Source of the DNA: Bin80 sp965220935
Lineage (GTDB): Bacteria > Bacteroidota > Rhodothermia > Rhodothermales > Bin80
Direction: 5' to 3'
NCBI GenBank assembly: GCA_965220935.1
Contig: OZ244857.1
Coordinates: 682,001 to 746,000 of the forward strand
DNA length: 64,000 nucleotides
Shown piece by piece: positions 49,308 to 57,949 of this stretch. The first letter of the stretch is position 1. Every line of letters begins with the position of its first letter. The notes beneath the pieces are model-generated. The model had not been told where the DNA came from and did not search any database. It saw nothing but the letters and a program-made list of their open reading frames with translations. Both the position numbers and the translations under genes were made by a program.

Positions 49308-50505
49308 AATGAGTTGCCGGTTTTAGTTCTGGTCTCAGTGTGTTGACGATCTCAATGAATTCAGGCATGACATCACTGGCGAGAGGTTCTGAGGGGGGCA
49401 TCTTTACTTTCAATGCGTCAACCTGTTTCCCGTTTTCCCAGAAGCGATAGCACACATGTGGGCCAGTCGCCAATCCAGTACTACCAACGTATCCAATCAC
49501 TTGGTTTTGCGTTACTTGGACACCCGAGCGAATCCCTGTTGCAATTTTTGACATGTGCAAATATCCAGTGGTATAGGTGTCGTTGTGTCTAATTTTTACG
49601 TAGTTACCATTGTTACGAGTGTAGGATGCTGTGATAACTGTTCCATCTGCTGTAGCGACGATTGGGGTTCCGGTCGGCGCCGCAAAGTCAGTGCCTAAAT
49701 GTGCCTTATAACGTTTACTGACGGGATGGAAGCGGCGCATGCTATACCGAGATGAGATACGCGTAAATTCTATAGGAGCTTTCAAAAATGGCCGTTTCAG
49801 GGAGCGACCAGTTTCATCATAGAACTCAATAGTGTTATCAAAGGAGAATGCAAATGCGTAGTACTGTTGCCCTTTATGTTTCATTCGCGCGCCTTTAATA
49901 TCGGTCGAAATTGGTTGGTCATTGACTGTTTTTTCCTCAAATAAAACAGAAAAATCATCACCTGTCTGCAGGTTAAAGAAACTAACCTGCCATGCAAAAA
50001 TCTGGCTCAGTTCATGAGCGATTTCGGGGGAGAAGCCTGCATCTTGAACGGCTTGATAGAGAGATGATTTGACCGTTCCGGATCCAGAGTGCTCTGCGGT
50101 AGATACTGGAAAGCTTCCTTGATGAACGAGTACAGAGTCACGTAAATCAAAAATGAGATAATTCTCAACGTTTGGCTGGTAGACAACAAATGAGGTCTGT
50201 CCAGTTGACGTATCAGTATAGGCGTGCACTGGATCACCCATGCGAATATGACGTAGATTGATGTATGTAGAGGCTTTTGTTGAAGCCAGATTAATGTAAT
50301 TCTGATTAATGCCTTTATTTTTGAGAATACTACTTAAAGTCTGTCCTCTTTGCACAGTAAATGTTTCTTCAATGAGCCCATCAACTGGAAGATGGAATTG
50401 ATTCCGTTCGACTTCTGATGTCGCTGGGGAAATCAGGTCGGATCCAGGGTTCGTAGGTAGATGGACAATGAATAGTACGATACAACACAGAAAAAAACGT
50501 TTCAT
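49288..50505 (-). CDS. M23-family (LytM) metallopeptidase with HxC in place of HxH
   Basis: 405 residues: signal peptide; LysM-like/OapA-type region (TFTVQRGQTLSSILKNKG); C-terminal M23 domain with the first zinc motif HLGTDFAAPTGTP, the YLHMS helix and the last motif GPHVCYRFW. The usual HxH is HVC, so one catalytic-site His is Cys. Long Bacteroidota relatives often show this GPHVCYR form, so it may be an active variant or a degenerate EnvC-like activator. Likely periplasmic peptidoglycan remodelling. It overlaps the 3' end of the propeller gene tail to tail. Confidence 0.9.
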   Translation of the reverse strand: MKRFFLCCIVLFIVHLPTNPGSDLISPATSEVERNQFHLPVDGLIEETFTVQRGQTLSSILKNKGINQNYINLASTKASTYINLRHIRMGDPVHAYTDTSTGQTSFVVYQPNVENYLIFDLRDSVLVHQGSFPVSTAEHSGSGTVKSSLYQAVQDAGFSPEIAHELSQIFAWQVSFFNLQTGDDFSVLFEEKTVNDQPISTDIKGARMKHKGQQYYAFAFSFDNTIEFYDETGRSLKRPFLKAPIEFTRISSRYSMRRFHPVSKRYKAHLGTDFAAPTGTPIVATADGTVITASYTRNNGNYVKIRHNDTYTTGYLHMSKIATGIRSGVQVTQNQVIGYVGSTGLATGPHVCYRFWENGKQVDALKVKMPPSEPLASDVMPEFIEIVNTLRPELKPATHSTSLLH

Positions 50506-50557
50506 TGTCTAAAAGTTCTATTAAGAGTGGAGATGACTGGTAATGAGTAACTGATGA

Positions 50558-51103
50558 CTAGCGTTCCCATCTTACGTCGGAAATCCCCATGTCATGGTTC
50601 GCTCGTCTAGCGAGCACAAATAGCAAATCTGATAAGCGGTTGAGGTACTGAAGAACATAAGAATTTGATGAGATTGAATCAAGGTTCTCTGCGATGCACC
50701 GTTCAGCGCGTCGGCAGATGGCGCGGGTGAGATGCAACATTGACGCTGCTTGTGTCCCGCCAGGGAGGATAAAATGCTGCAGGACATTAAGGCTTGACTC
50801 CCAGTCATCAATCGCATCTTCTAAAGCATTGATTTCTTTCTGAGCAATTCGGGGAACCGACGCGCGTGAGTCATCGGGTGTGGCGATATCAGCGCCTAGG
50901 ATAAATAACTGATGCTGAATACTGATTAGAAGTGAGCGTAGAGTCTCCAGTTCTGGAGGTAAGAGCGAGCAGATCACCCCTAACCCTGCGTTAGTTTCAT
51001 CAACAGCGCCCATAGCTTGAACCCGAGGATGCGACTTTGACACACGTCCTCCACCAAATAGCCCAGTTGTGCCATCATCACCAGTTCTAGTATAAATTTT
51101 CAT
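50558..51103 (-). CDS. Cob(I)alamin adenosyltransferase, PduO type
   Basis: Converts cob(I)alamin plus ATP to adenosylcobalamin. 181 residues from the ATG at 51103, which begins MKIYTRTGDDGTTGLFGGGR, the family's N-terminal ATP-binding motif; an upstream in-frame start would only add 13 residues without homology. Other hallmarks are SKSHPRVQAMGAVDETNA, PGGTQAASMLHLTRAICRRAER and YLNRLSDLLFVLAR. With the riboswitch, BtuB and BtuG-like genes 5 kb away it points to import and activation of B12. Confidence 0.95.
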   Translation of the reverse strand: MKIYTRTGDDGTTGLFGGGRVSKSHPRVQAMGAVDETNAGLGVICSLLPPELETLRSLLISIQHQLFILGADIATPDDSRASVPRIAQKEINALEDAIDDWESSLNVLQHFILPGGTQAASMLHLTRAICRRAERCIAENLDSISSNSYVLQYLNRLSDLLFVLARRANHDMGISDVRWER

Positions 51104-51257
51104 GGAGAAAATATAGGATTCTGCTGATACAGGAATGGTCAAGTTAAGAAATTTTTGGAAACTCTACAAAATCATCACTGATAAGCTTAATTGCTAGCCA
51201 ACCGTGAAATTGAAATATAGTGAGGTTTAACAATGGGCCTAAATGCAAAGAGTCTGA

Positions 51258-52061
51258 TCACAATGGGGACTCATACTGAATTCTGCATTGTTGGTTTTGA
51301 TCGACAGTGATGTGGGCACGCATTCTAAACACGTCGGCCAGTAATTGATCATTTAGAGTAGTGAGAGGCGCGCCAGTGGAGGCCACTTCACCATGGTTCA
51401 AAACAATGAGATGATCTGAAAACTTTGATGCCAGTTCCAGATCATGAAATACAGCCAGAATAGTTTTACCTGCTTCGGTGAGACGCTTTGTGAATTCAAG
51501 TAGGTGATATTGATGGCAAATATCCAAATGGGTTGTGGGTTCATCAAGCAGAAGCAGATCAGAATTCTGTAGGATTGCTTGGGCTAAATATGCACGCTGA
51601 CGTTCTCCTCCACTTAGAGTGGAAATAGGCCGCTTTGCAAAGCTCAGTAGACCAACGGTTTCAAGCGCTCGTTCCATCTGATGACGATCCTGGGATGTGA
51701 TATCTTGTAATAGAGATTTGTGAGGTATTAAGCCTAACAGTACAAGATCTTTAACCGTAAATTCAAAGGGCAGTGGTGGAGATTGGCGTACAAAAGACAT
51801 TTCGCGGGCGAGGGCCCGTGTAGACCATTGAGAAATTTCTTTATTTTTTAGTACAATAGATCCTTCATAGGGTAAATAGCCGCTGATGGTCCTTAGTAAT
51901 GTAGTTTTTCCACATCCATTAGGTCCGACAAGTCCCGTCATTATTCTTGGCTGCAAGTCAAAGTGGATCTGGTGCAGGATTGTGTTATTTTGAATCTTCA
52001 CACATACATTATGTCCTGTCAAAAGTTTTTGATCTGTCCGATGGTCAGTATGATTGATCAT
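51258..52061 (-). CDS. ABC transporter ATP-binding protein, FepC/BtuD/HmuV-like
   Basis: Energises an ABC importer of iron-siderophore, haem or cobalamin type. Walker A VGPNGCGKTTLLR, signature LSGGERQRAYLAQ, Walker B LLLLDEPTTHLD and H-loop VFHDLELASKFSD are all intact. The ATG at 52061 is the likely start; a GTG five codons earlier is possible. No permease or binding protein gene is in the window, so its substrate cannot be proven; the neighbouring cobalamin adenosyltransferase makes B12 the best guess. Confidence 0.9.
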   Translation of the reverse strand: MINHTDHRTDQKLLTGHNVCVKIQNNTILHQIHFDLQPRIMTGLVGPNGCGKTTLLRTISGYLPYEGSIVLKNKEISQWSTRALAREMSFVRQSPPLPFEFTVKDLVLLGLIPHKSLLQDITSQDRHQMERALETVGLLSFAKRPISTLSGGERQRAYLAQAILQNSDLLLLDEPTTHLDICHQYHLLEFTKRLTEAGKTILAVFHDLELASKFSDHLIVLNHGEVASTGAPLTTLNDQLLADVFRMRAHITVDQNQQCRIQYESPL

Positions 52062-52090
52062 GTCTGTGATGTTCACTTGGCAGAGAAATA

Positions 52091-52570
52091 ATGAAGTTGC
52101 AAAACAAATTCATATTAACCATTATATTGGTTTTCGGTGCCTGTGATTCGGCTGAAGATCAGGAAACCTTTGAAGATCAGGCTTTTGCAGAGCCATCTAG
52201 GATCACAAAAACCGATGGTAGTGGCACAATTGAGTCAACGGATACGGATGATTGGAGAGTGTCGCCAGCCTATGTAGGACGGATCGTCATAGATCCTGCT
52301 TTTCCAAATCCTGTAGAATCGGGGGGATCTGTCGCCATTCCAGTTCGTATTCGGTTTTCTGATTCCGTGCAGGGGGGATTGCAACTGACAACCTATGATA
52401 GCAATGGAATTCCACGCCGATTAGACAGTATTCCAAATGCAAACGATATAGGTTCGTATGTATTTCGGTTCATGCCAAGAACCTTACAACTGCAAGGTCT
52501 AGTCAGGGTATTTATTGTTGATACTCGCGGTCGGTTAGTTTCATACGGTGATTTGCAGACTAACGGATAA
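52091..52570 (+). CDS. Small lipoprotein with a sorting-domain-like fold
   Basis: 159 residues. Signal peptide MKLQNKFILTIILVFGAC with lipobox FGAC and Cys at about residue 18. The middle (VGRIVIDPAFPNPVESGGS) and the end (GLVRVFIVDTRGRLVSYGD) recall the beta-sandwich of T9SS tails, with PAFPNP in place of YPNPF. I do not recognise a family. 12 bases before the PAP2 gene on the same strand, so probably one transcript. Confidence 0.8.
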   Translation: MKLQNKFILTIILVFGACDSAEDQETFEDQAFAEPSRITKTDGSGTIESTDTDDWRVSPAYVGRIVIDPAFPNPVESGGSVAIPVRIRFSDSVQGGLQLTTYDSNGIPRRLDSIPNANDIGSYVFRFMPRTLQLQGLVRVFIVDTRGRLVSYGDLQTNG

Positions 52571-52582
52571 ATCGATTGACCT

Positions 52583-53347
52583 ATGAATCAACTGTTGAGA
52601 GGGGGGATGCTCGCATCTATCATAGGTCTTGTCTGTGTTTCTCATTCCGAAGCGCAACGATCCGATCCGATAAGATTTATTCACTGGATGGTTGGGGATA
52701 TCGTTGAAATTCCTCAATCAGCACTATCAGTGCGCACCGGTATTACGCTAGGTGTAGCCACTACTACGGTGCTGGCCGTGTCCCATTATGACCGTAGAAT
52801 TTCAGATCGTATTCAGAATTTTGCAAGATCATCTCCTCGCAGAGTGTTCCATGAAATCGGGAATGAGAGAATGATCCGCCCTATGGCGGCCATCTTATTT
52901 GTTGGAGCGCTGACAAGTCGTAACACATATTTTCAGGATGCTTCATTTACCTCAATGCAGTCAATCCTTCTTGCAAACCTCGTCACCAATGGTACGAAGC
53001 TGGTTGTGGGTCGCTCACGTCCGAATACTGGCTCTGGCCCAAGAGTTATTCATCCCTTCAGCGGGCATCGGTCTTTTCCATCAGGGCATGCCACGACTGT
53101 GTTTGCCTTTACCACACCCTGGCTCATGTATTATCCTAATTTGTTGACTGGAACACTGTTTGTCCTCGGCATTGGGACGTCTATTGCGAGGATGGCAGAT
53201 AGATATCACTGGTTTAGTGACGTACTTGGAGGTGCACTCATTGGGTTTGGAACTGGATACATTCTATCACGAAGGCATCAACAGAAAAGAAGTGAGGTGA
53301 ACCTCAACCTTTCGTTAAATCAATTCTCAATCACTTGGTTGATTTAG
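52583..53347 (+). CDS. PAP2-family membrane phosphatase
   Basis: 254 residues. The three PAP2 signature blocks are KLVVGRSRP, SFPSGHATTVFAF and RMADRYHWFSDVLGG with its catalytic His, around membrane helices. N-terminal signal-like helix. Substrate may be phosphatidic acid, lipid A or undecaprenyl diphosphate; this cannot be told from sequence. Its 3' end overlaps the convergent Sua5 gene by 17 bases. Confidence 0.93.
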   Translation: MNQLLRGGMLASIIGLVCVSHSEAQRSDPIRFIHWMVGDIVEIPQSALSVRTGITLGVATTTVLAVSHYDRRISDRIQNFARSSPRRVFHEIGNERMIRPMAAILFVGALTSRNTYFQDASFTSMQSILLANLVTNGTKLVVGRSRPNTGSGPRVIHPFSGHRSFPSGHATTVFAFTTPWLMYYPNLLTGTLFVLGIGTSIARMADRYHWFSDVLGGALIGFGTGYILSRRHQQKRSEVNLNLSLNQFSITWLI

Positions 53348-54275
53348 ATGCTCGTTCAAGTCGGTCCATGAGTGCATGCCCAATTCCGACGGGCTCCATT
53401 TCTTCACAGTAGATCCGTGTGACTCCAGATCGATCACAGTCACGAAAAAATTCAAACAGATTGTGACAGTACTCCTCTAGATTCTTACAAATGAGGTGTT
53501 TCATGAATTTTGAGGCATTGACTGGTGTTGAAAGCCCGATATACGCCGAATTCTCTGGGTCTTCTAAATCCGATGTGGTTGAGATCAATTTGATTCTAGC
53601 GTTAGGCGCATAATGATGATAACGGGTGCCGGGGCTACGATGGTTATGTCTTGTGTTCTTTGAAATCTCACCAATGACAGAGGAAAGCACCTCTAGGCTG
53701 ATCGCACCAGGGCGCAGTAGAACTGGTTGGTCATCAGTACAATCTACCACGGTTGACTCAAGGCCAATTAATGCAGCTGGCCCATAAAGGATACAGTGAA
53801 CTCGACCATCTAAATCCTCTGCAGCTGATTGCCATGATGTGGCACTAGGCCGTCCACTGATATTTGCTGAGGGGGCAACGACAGGTAATTGCGCCGCTTG
53901 CAGAAACGCTAGTGCGATCGGTAATACAGGCATTCGTACTGCAACTGTGTCCAATCCGCCAGATACAATCTTGGGAAGGGATGAGTGTCGGGGAAGAACA
54001 AGGGTAAGAGGGCCTGGAAAAAACGCGTCCATAAGTAATTGAGCAGGCTGAGGTATTTCGCTAGCCACGCGTAGGGCATCGGATCGTTCCCCGAGATGAA
54101 CGATCAATGGATTAGATGATGGGCGATTCTTTGCCATATAAACCTGCGTAACTGCTTCGGAGTTCAATGCGTTTGCACCTAATCCGTAGACGGTTTCTGT
54201 TGGGAAGACAACAAGTTTTCCGTCACATATAAATTTGGAGGCTTCTTTGGGGTCTTCGGTATAAACAGTTTTCAT
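53331..54275 (-). CDS. L-threonylcarbamoyladenylate synthase, Sua5 type
   Basis: Makes threonylcarbamoyl-AMP for the t6A37 modification of ANN-decoding tRNAs. 314 residues from the ATG at 54275 (MKTVYTEDPKEASKF); upstream codons to 54350 would run into the tRNA-Phe gene and are not counted. YrdC core: PTETVYGLGANAL, KNRPSSNPLIVH, GPLTLVLPRH, VAVRMPVLP, APSANISGRPSATS. The SPGTRYHHYAPNA linker and following C-terminal domain identify the longer Sua5 form. Confidence 0.95.
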   Translation of the reverse strand: MKTVYTEDPKEASKFICDGKLVVFPTETVYGLGANALNSEAVTQVYMAKNRPSSNPLIVHLGERSDALRVASEIPQPAQLLMDAFFPGPLTLVLPRHSSLPKIVSGGLDTVAVRMPVLPIALAFLQAAQLPVVAPSANISGRPSATSWQSAAEDLDGRVHCILYGPAALIGLESTVVDCTDDQPVLLRPGAISLEVLSSVIGEISKNTRHNHRSPGTRYHHYAPNARIKLISTTSDLEDPENSAYIGLSTPVNASKFMKHLICKNLEEYCHNLFEFFRDCDRSGVTRIYCEEMEPVGIGHALMDRLERASKSTK

Positions 54276-54323
54276 TGGCAATAATGAAACCAGAACGATG
54301 AATGATGGGTTTACACGCTTTAT

Positions 54324-54396
<73 letters not shown>

Positions 54397-54456
54397 CTGT
54401 AAAACAAATTGAGTACCTTAGAGTATAACCAAAATTCGTTAAAGTTTATTTCTATC

Positions 54457-54531
54457 GGTCCGGTAGTTCAGTTTGGTTAGAATGCTGGCCTGTCACGCCA
54501 GAGGTCGCGGGTTCGAGTCCCGTCCGGACCG
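54457..54531 (+). tRNA. tRNA-Asp (GTC)
   Basis: 75-nt cloverleaf: acceptor GGTCCGG/CCGGACC, anticodon loop CTGTCAC (GTC) and T loop GTTCGAGTCC. It follows tRNA-Phe by 60 bases and is probably in the same transcript. CCA is not encoded. Confidence 0.95.
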
Positions 54532-54538
54532 CATAATG

Positions 54539-54566
54539 GAGGTGTCCACTTGGATACCTCTTTTTT
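54539..54566 (+). terminator. Rho-independent terminator of the tRNA pair
   Basis: Stem GAGGTGTCC / GGATACCTC (one G-T pair) around a four-base loop ACTT, directly followed by six T. It is only 8 bases from tRNA-Asp and acts in the tRNA direction. Confidence 0.85.
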
Positions 54567-54576
54567 GTTCTGCAAG

Positions 54577-55395
54577 TCATCGTTGATTTTCACGTTGCCT
54601 GACTTCAGAGCGAAACTCACTTAATTCCGTGTGTAGATCGTCAATTTTCTTTTCTAGGTCATCGGAATTATCAGCCACGAGAGTGTCAACGAAGACGGCA
54701 TTAGCAATAGATAGTCCAAAGATTCCACAGATGAGAACCGTAAAGGCAACATAGAAACGTAATCCGAGAATGTAACTATCTGATGCCCCACGCTCAGCCA
54801 GAATTTCTGGAATTTCATACCACCCCTCAACCGTAAAGATTTTCAAGAGAGAGTACATAGAGTAGAAGGGGTTTCCAAAGAACTCTTCCGCCCCAGGGAA
54901 TCCCCCGAATAATACAGTTGCGGCAATGGAGAGAATCAGATTTAGGAAGACAAGAATGAGTAGGATTCCGAGGGAAGCATGAAGGGCACGAATGACACCA
55001 CGTAGAATCTTTGCGCCATCGGGGAATAGACGCAAAGGTCGTATGAGGCGCAGAATCCTTGCCAGTCTCAAGATTGTAATGAGTATGGCGTTTTCAGTTC
55101 CAATAGGGAAAAACATTCCCAATAGAGCTGGTGTACTCAAAATGACAATGACAAAATCAAATGCATTCCAGGGATCGGACATGTAGCGTTTGAAGGAACC
55201 CCAGTGACGAACCTTGATAAGTATTTCAGCAAAAAAATATGTCAAAAATCCTATGTCCAACCATTGAATGATAGACCCACCTTTTGAGTGAATCTCGGGA
55301 AACGCATCTAAAAATAGAGCAATGCCATTCAAGGAAATCACCGTTAGTACGACCGGCTCTCGAACAACAGATGGTAATTGATTGACTTGACTCAT
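54577..55395 (-). CDS. Voltage-gated-type cation channel (single-domain ion transport protein)
   Basis: 272 residues with six membrane segments and one pore loop, like prokaryotic NaChBac-type tetrameric channels. S4 has Arg every third residue in TILRLARILRLIRPLRLF. The pore loop filter reads FTVEGWYEIPE (NaChBac: TLESWAS), with the Glu ring residue kept. The C-terminal 35 residues (DDLEKKIDDLHTELSEFRSEV) are a predicted coiled coil for tetramer assembly. Ion selectivity cannot be fixed by sequence; sodium or calcium is plausible. The 3' end is 10 bases from the tRNA terminator. Confidence 0.9.
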   Translation of the reverse strand: MSQVNQLPSVVREPVVLTVISLNGIALFLDAFPEIHSKGGSIIQWLDIGFLTYFFAEILIKVRHWGSFKRYMSDPWNAFDFVIVILSTPALLGMFFPIGTENAILITILRLARILRLIRPLRLFPDGAKILRGVIRALHASLGILLILVFLNLILSIAATVLFGGFPGAEEFFGNPFYSMYSLLKIFTVEGWYEIPEILAERGASDSYILGLRFYVAFTVLICGIFGLSIANAVFVDTLVADNSDDLEKKIDDLHTELSEFRSEVRQRENQR

Positions 55396-55771
55396 TGAGG
55401 GAGTAGAGTTTTCAAGAGATACTACGAATCATCAGACGAGGGGGTTGATGAGAGAATCGTTTTGTGATCACTTGTATGATTTGAAAAATCATTATTAATT
55501 AGGAGTAATAGACAGGCTTGTAGGGAAATCACATACAGGTGATACAAAATCCATCCGCACAAATTAACTCATCTTACAAATGATGGTCAAATTCCAACAT
55601 GCCCATCAGTCTGATCTATTGCAAGTTTGAAGGCTTAAACATAGATGATCAATGATTTGTGCGCTATTGATGGGCGTCGTGATGTGAGATTGAGTAGAAT
55701 ATAGACGAGCATTCCTATAGAAAAATGCTCTGGTTTGCAACTAAGCATCTTTTATTCGTATATTGGTTCCA
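55396..55771. other. Intergenic stretch before the cobalamin riboswitch
   Basis: About 375 AT-rich bases holding promoters for the divergent channel gene and the riboswitch leader; no gene recognised. Confidence 0.4.
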
Positions 55772-55998
55772 ATGTGCCTTCGGTCTGGACATTCTGTCTG
55801 GATAAAAGGGAATCTGGTGCCTTCTGAAGTACGGAACAAGCCAGAACTGTACCCGCAACTGTAGGCCGTATGGGAGTCGCAGAGCTCCAGAGAATCGGAC
55901 AAGGGGTTCGTAGTCACTGTCAGTATTGATGGGAAGGCTATGCACACCACTTCATTCTCCACATTTGTGTGCATACGGTGAGTCAGGAAACCTGCCGA
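55772..55998 (+). promoter_or_regulatory. Cobalamin (B12) riboswitch
   Basis: Conserved elements occur in the family order on the plus strand: AAGGGAATCTGGTG, then CCAGAACTGTACCCGCAACTGTAGGC (B12-box-style segment), a TCACTG, GGGAAGGC, and GAGTCAGGAAACCTGCC. It ends about 108 bases before the btuB-like start, leaving room for a helix that hides the start or ribosome site when B12 is bound. Boundaries are approximate to 15 bases. Confidence 0.92.
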
Positions 55999-56105
55999 GG
56001 CGATCATAGCTACCAACCTCCGGGTGTTGAGGTCTGGCATGCATCATTAGGCATCTAGCCTGACGTAGCGGCCATGAATCTCATGATTGGGGTTTAGGCA
56101 ACTAC

Positions 56106-57935
56106 ATGCTACGTATTCTGTTTTTATTGTGTGCATTACAGCCATTTTTGGCCTACGCCGTCCAAGTGGCTGATACGACTGTATCGCTTCCAGCGATTAC
56201 GGTGACGGCTTTGAGAGTGCCTGTTACCGTGCTCCATGTTCCGGTACGAACGCAGGTCATTGATCGTAGCGCCATCCTTGAATCGGGCTCGCTGACGGTC
56301 TCCGATCTACTGCGACGACGTTCGCCGCTCTATGTGCGCAATTATGTAGGGGGGTTATCAACATTGTCACAGCGTGGCGGTACTGCATCCCAAACTTTAG
56401 TCCTTCTTGATGGTAACCGAATCGCAAGTCCACAAGCGGGTCAATTAGATCTGTCCTTACTGCCAACGGTATTATTGAACGCTGTTGAGGTCACATCGGG
56501 TGCTGGTAGCGTTCTATATGGCACAGATGCGGTTGGTGGGGTTGTTAACCTTCAAACGGCATCGTCCGAAAACCTGCTGACCATTCATGCTCAGACTGGA
56601 GCATGGGGGAAACGCCATGGTGCTATTTATGGTAACGTACATCGTGGTCATTTCATAGCGACTCTGGCGGGAGAAATAGATCGGTATCAAGGGGATTATC
56701 CTTACTTGAATCGTGGACTGTTTCCACCAGAAAAATCGCATAGAAACGGAGGAGACCAACAAAAATACTCTGCCTTTGGATCTGTGACATGGACTCAAAA
56801 TCAAGATGAATGGCGGACAAGCATATGGCTCAATCAGGCTGAGCGGGGGCTACCGAGCATTAATTCCTCACTGCCTTCTGGGGAGCGCCAGTGGGATGAT
56901 CAGTTACGCGTTTGGAGCCATTTCCGACGGAAATGGGCATGGGGTTCAATGAAAACTGGTGGACTGATCCAAGGGCAGTCATTACGTTATATAAATCCGC
57001 GAACTGAAATTGATAACACTGGACGAACAACGTTATCAACGCTCCATGCCAATGTGGAACTGTCACCGATCGGTTCTTGGCAAATCAGTGGAGGAGTTGA
57101 GGCAGGATGGAGCCAAGCCAACCATCCAAGCCTGCAACGAGGTAGTGTGGAGCATAGATACGCGGTTTATACCCAAGTGATAGGGAGTCTTGGGCGCTTA
57201 TCTGTTTATCCTGCCCTCCGACTAGATCATTACCATCGGCCTATCAGAATGACTCCTCTCATTCCTAGTATTGGCATCAATATTCGTTTGAGACATCATC
57301 TCCATATGAAAGCCTCGGTCGCTTCGGCGTTTAGGATGCCGACATTCAATGACCGATTTTGGCTACCCGGGGGAAATAAGGATCTGAGACCTGAACATGG
57401 AGAATCCTATGATGCTGGTCTAATCTGGTTAAATGGTGGATTGCAGATAGAAATGACCACATTCATGGTTCAGATGCATGATCAAATTGTATGGCAGCCC
57501 ACACCGGCCGGATACTGGTCTCCGCAGAATGTCAAGCATTCCACGAATTACGGCTTAGAAACTTCAATTGATTTTCAGCGGGTTCTGACCTCCCACATGA
57601 CAGCGCATGCCAGCCTTCTATGGACACATACAGTACATAGGAGTGATGTCTTTCTACGCCTCATCCCACGCAACACAATCAAAAGCCATATCCATGTGAG
57701 ATGGAAATTTTTGGTTGCCAGTATTTCTGCGTGCTACACTGGAGCGCAGGCGATCACATCAGTGACTGAATCAGAACCATTTTTCTTGGTGGATGGCCAA
57801 CTAAAACTATATGCAGGACCAGTATCGGTAGGTGTTCACAGTGAAAACCTATTAGATATCAGTTACGAATACCTGCCAGCCAATCCAATGCCTCCAAGGC
57901 AAACTCGTCTGATATTAACTTTACTATTAAATTAA
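56106..57935 (+). CDS. btuB: TonB-dependent cobalamin receptor, BtuB-like
   Basis: 609 residues. Signal peptide, a TonB-box-like SLPAITVTALRVP, plug domain (ESGSLTVSDLLRRRSPLYVRN, LSQRGGTASQTLVLLDGNRI, EVTSGAGSVLYGTDAVGGVVN) and barrel ending in TRLILTLLLN. The B12 riboswitch directly upstream and the BtuG-like gene 15 bases downstream identify cobalamin (or a corrinoid) as the substrate more strongly than the protein sequence alone does. Confidence 0.9.
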   Translation: MLRILFLLCALQPFLAYAVQVADTTVSLPAITVTALRVPVTVLHVPVRTQVIDRSAILESGSLTVSDLLRRRSPLYVRNYVGGLSTLSQRGGTASQTLVLLDGNRIASPQAGQLDLSLLPTVLLNAVEVTSGAGSVLYGTDAVGGVVNLQTASSENLLTIHAQTGAWGKRHGAIYGNVHRGHFIATLAGEIDRYQGDYPYLNRGLFPPEKSHRNGGDQQKYSAFGSVTWTQNQDEWRTSIWLNQAERGLPSINSSLPSGERQWDDQLRVWSHFRRKWAWGSMKTGGLIQGQSLRYINPRTEIDNTGRTTLSTLHANVELSPIGSWQISGGVEAGWSQANHPSLQRGSVEHRYAVYTQVIGSLGRLSVYPALRLDHYHRPIRMTPLIPSIGINIRLRHHLHMKASVASAFRMPTFNDRFWLPGGNKDLRPEHGESYDAGLIWLNGGLQIEMTTFMVQMHDQIVWQPTPAGYWSPQNVKHSTNYGLETSIDFQRVLTSHMTAHASLLWTHTVHRSDVFLRLIPRNTIKSHIHVRWKFLVASISACYTGAQAITSVTESEPFFLVDGQLKLYAGPVSVGVHSENLLDISYEYLPANPMPPRQTRLILTLLLN

Positions 57936-57949
57936 TTTTTTCAAGAACG

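Noticed and set aside
55715..56040. Minus-strand frames under the B12 riboswitch
   Set aside because: The conserved sequence there is explained by the riboswitch on the plus strand; the products look random.
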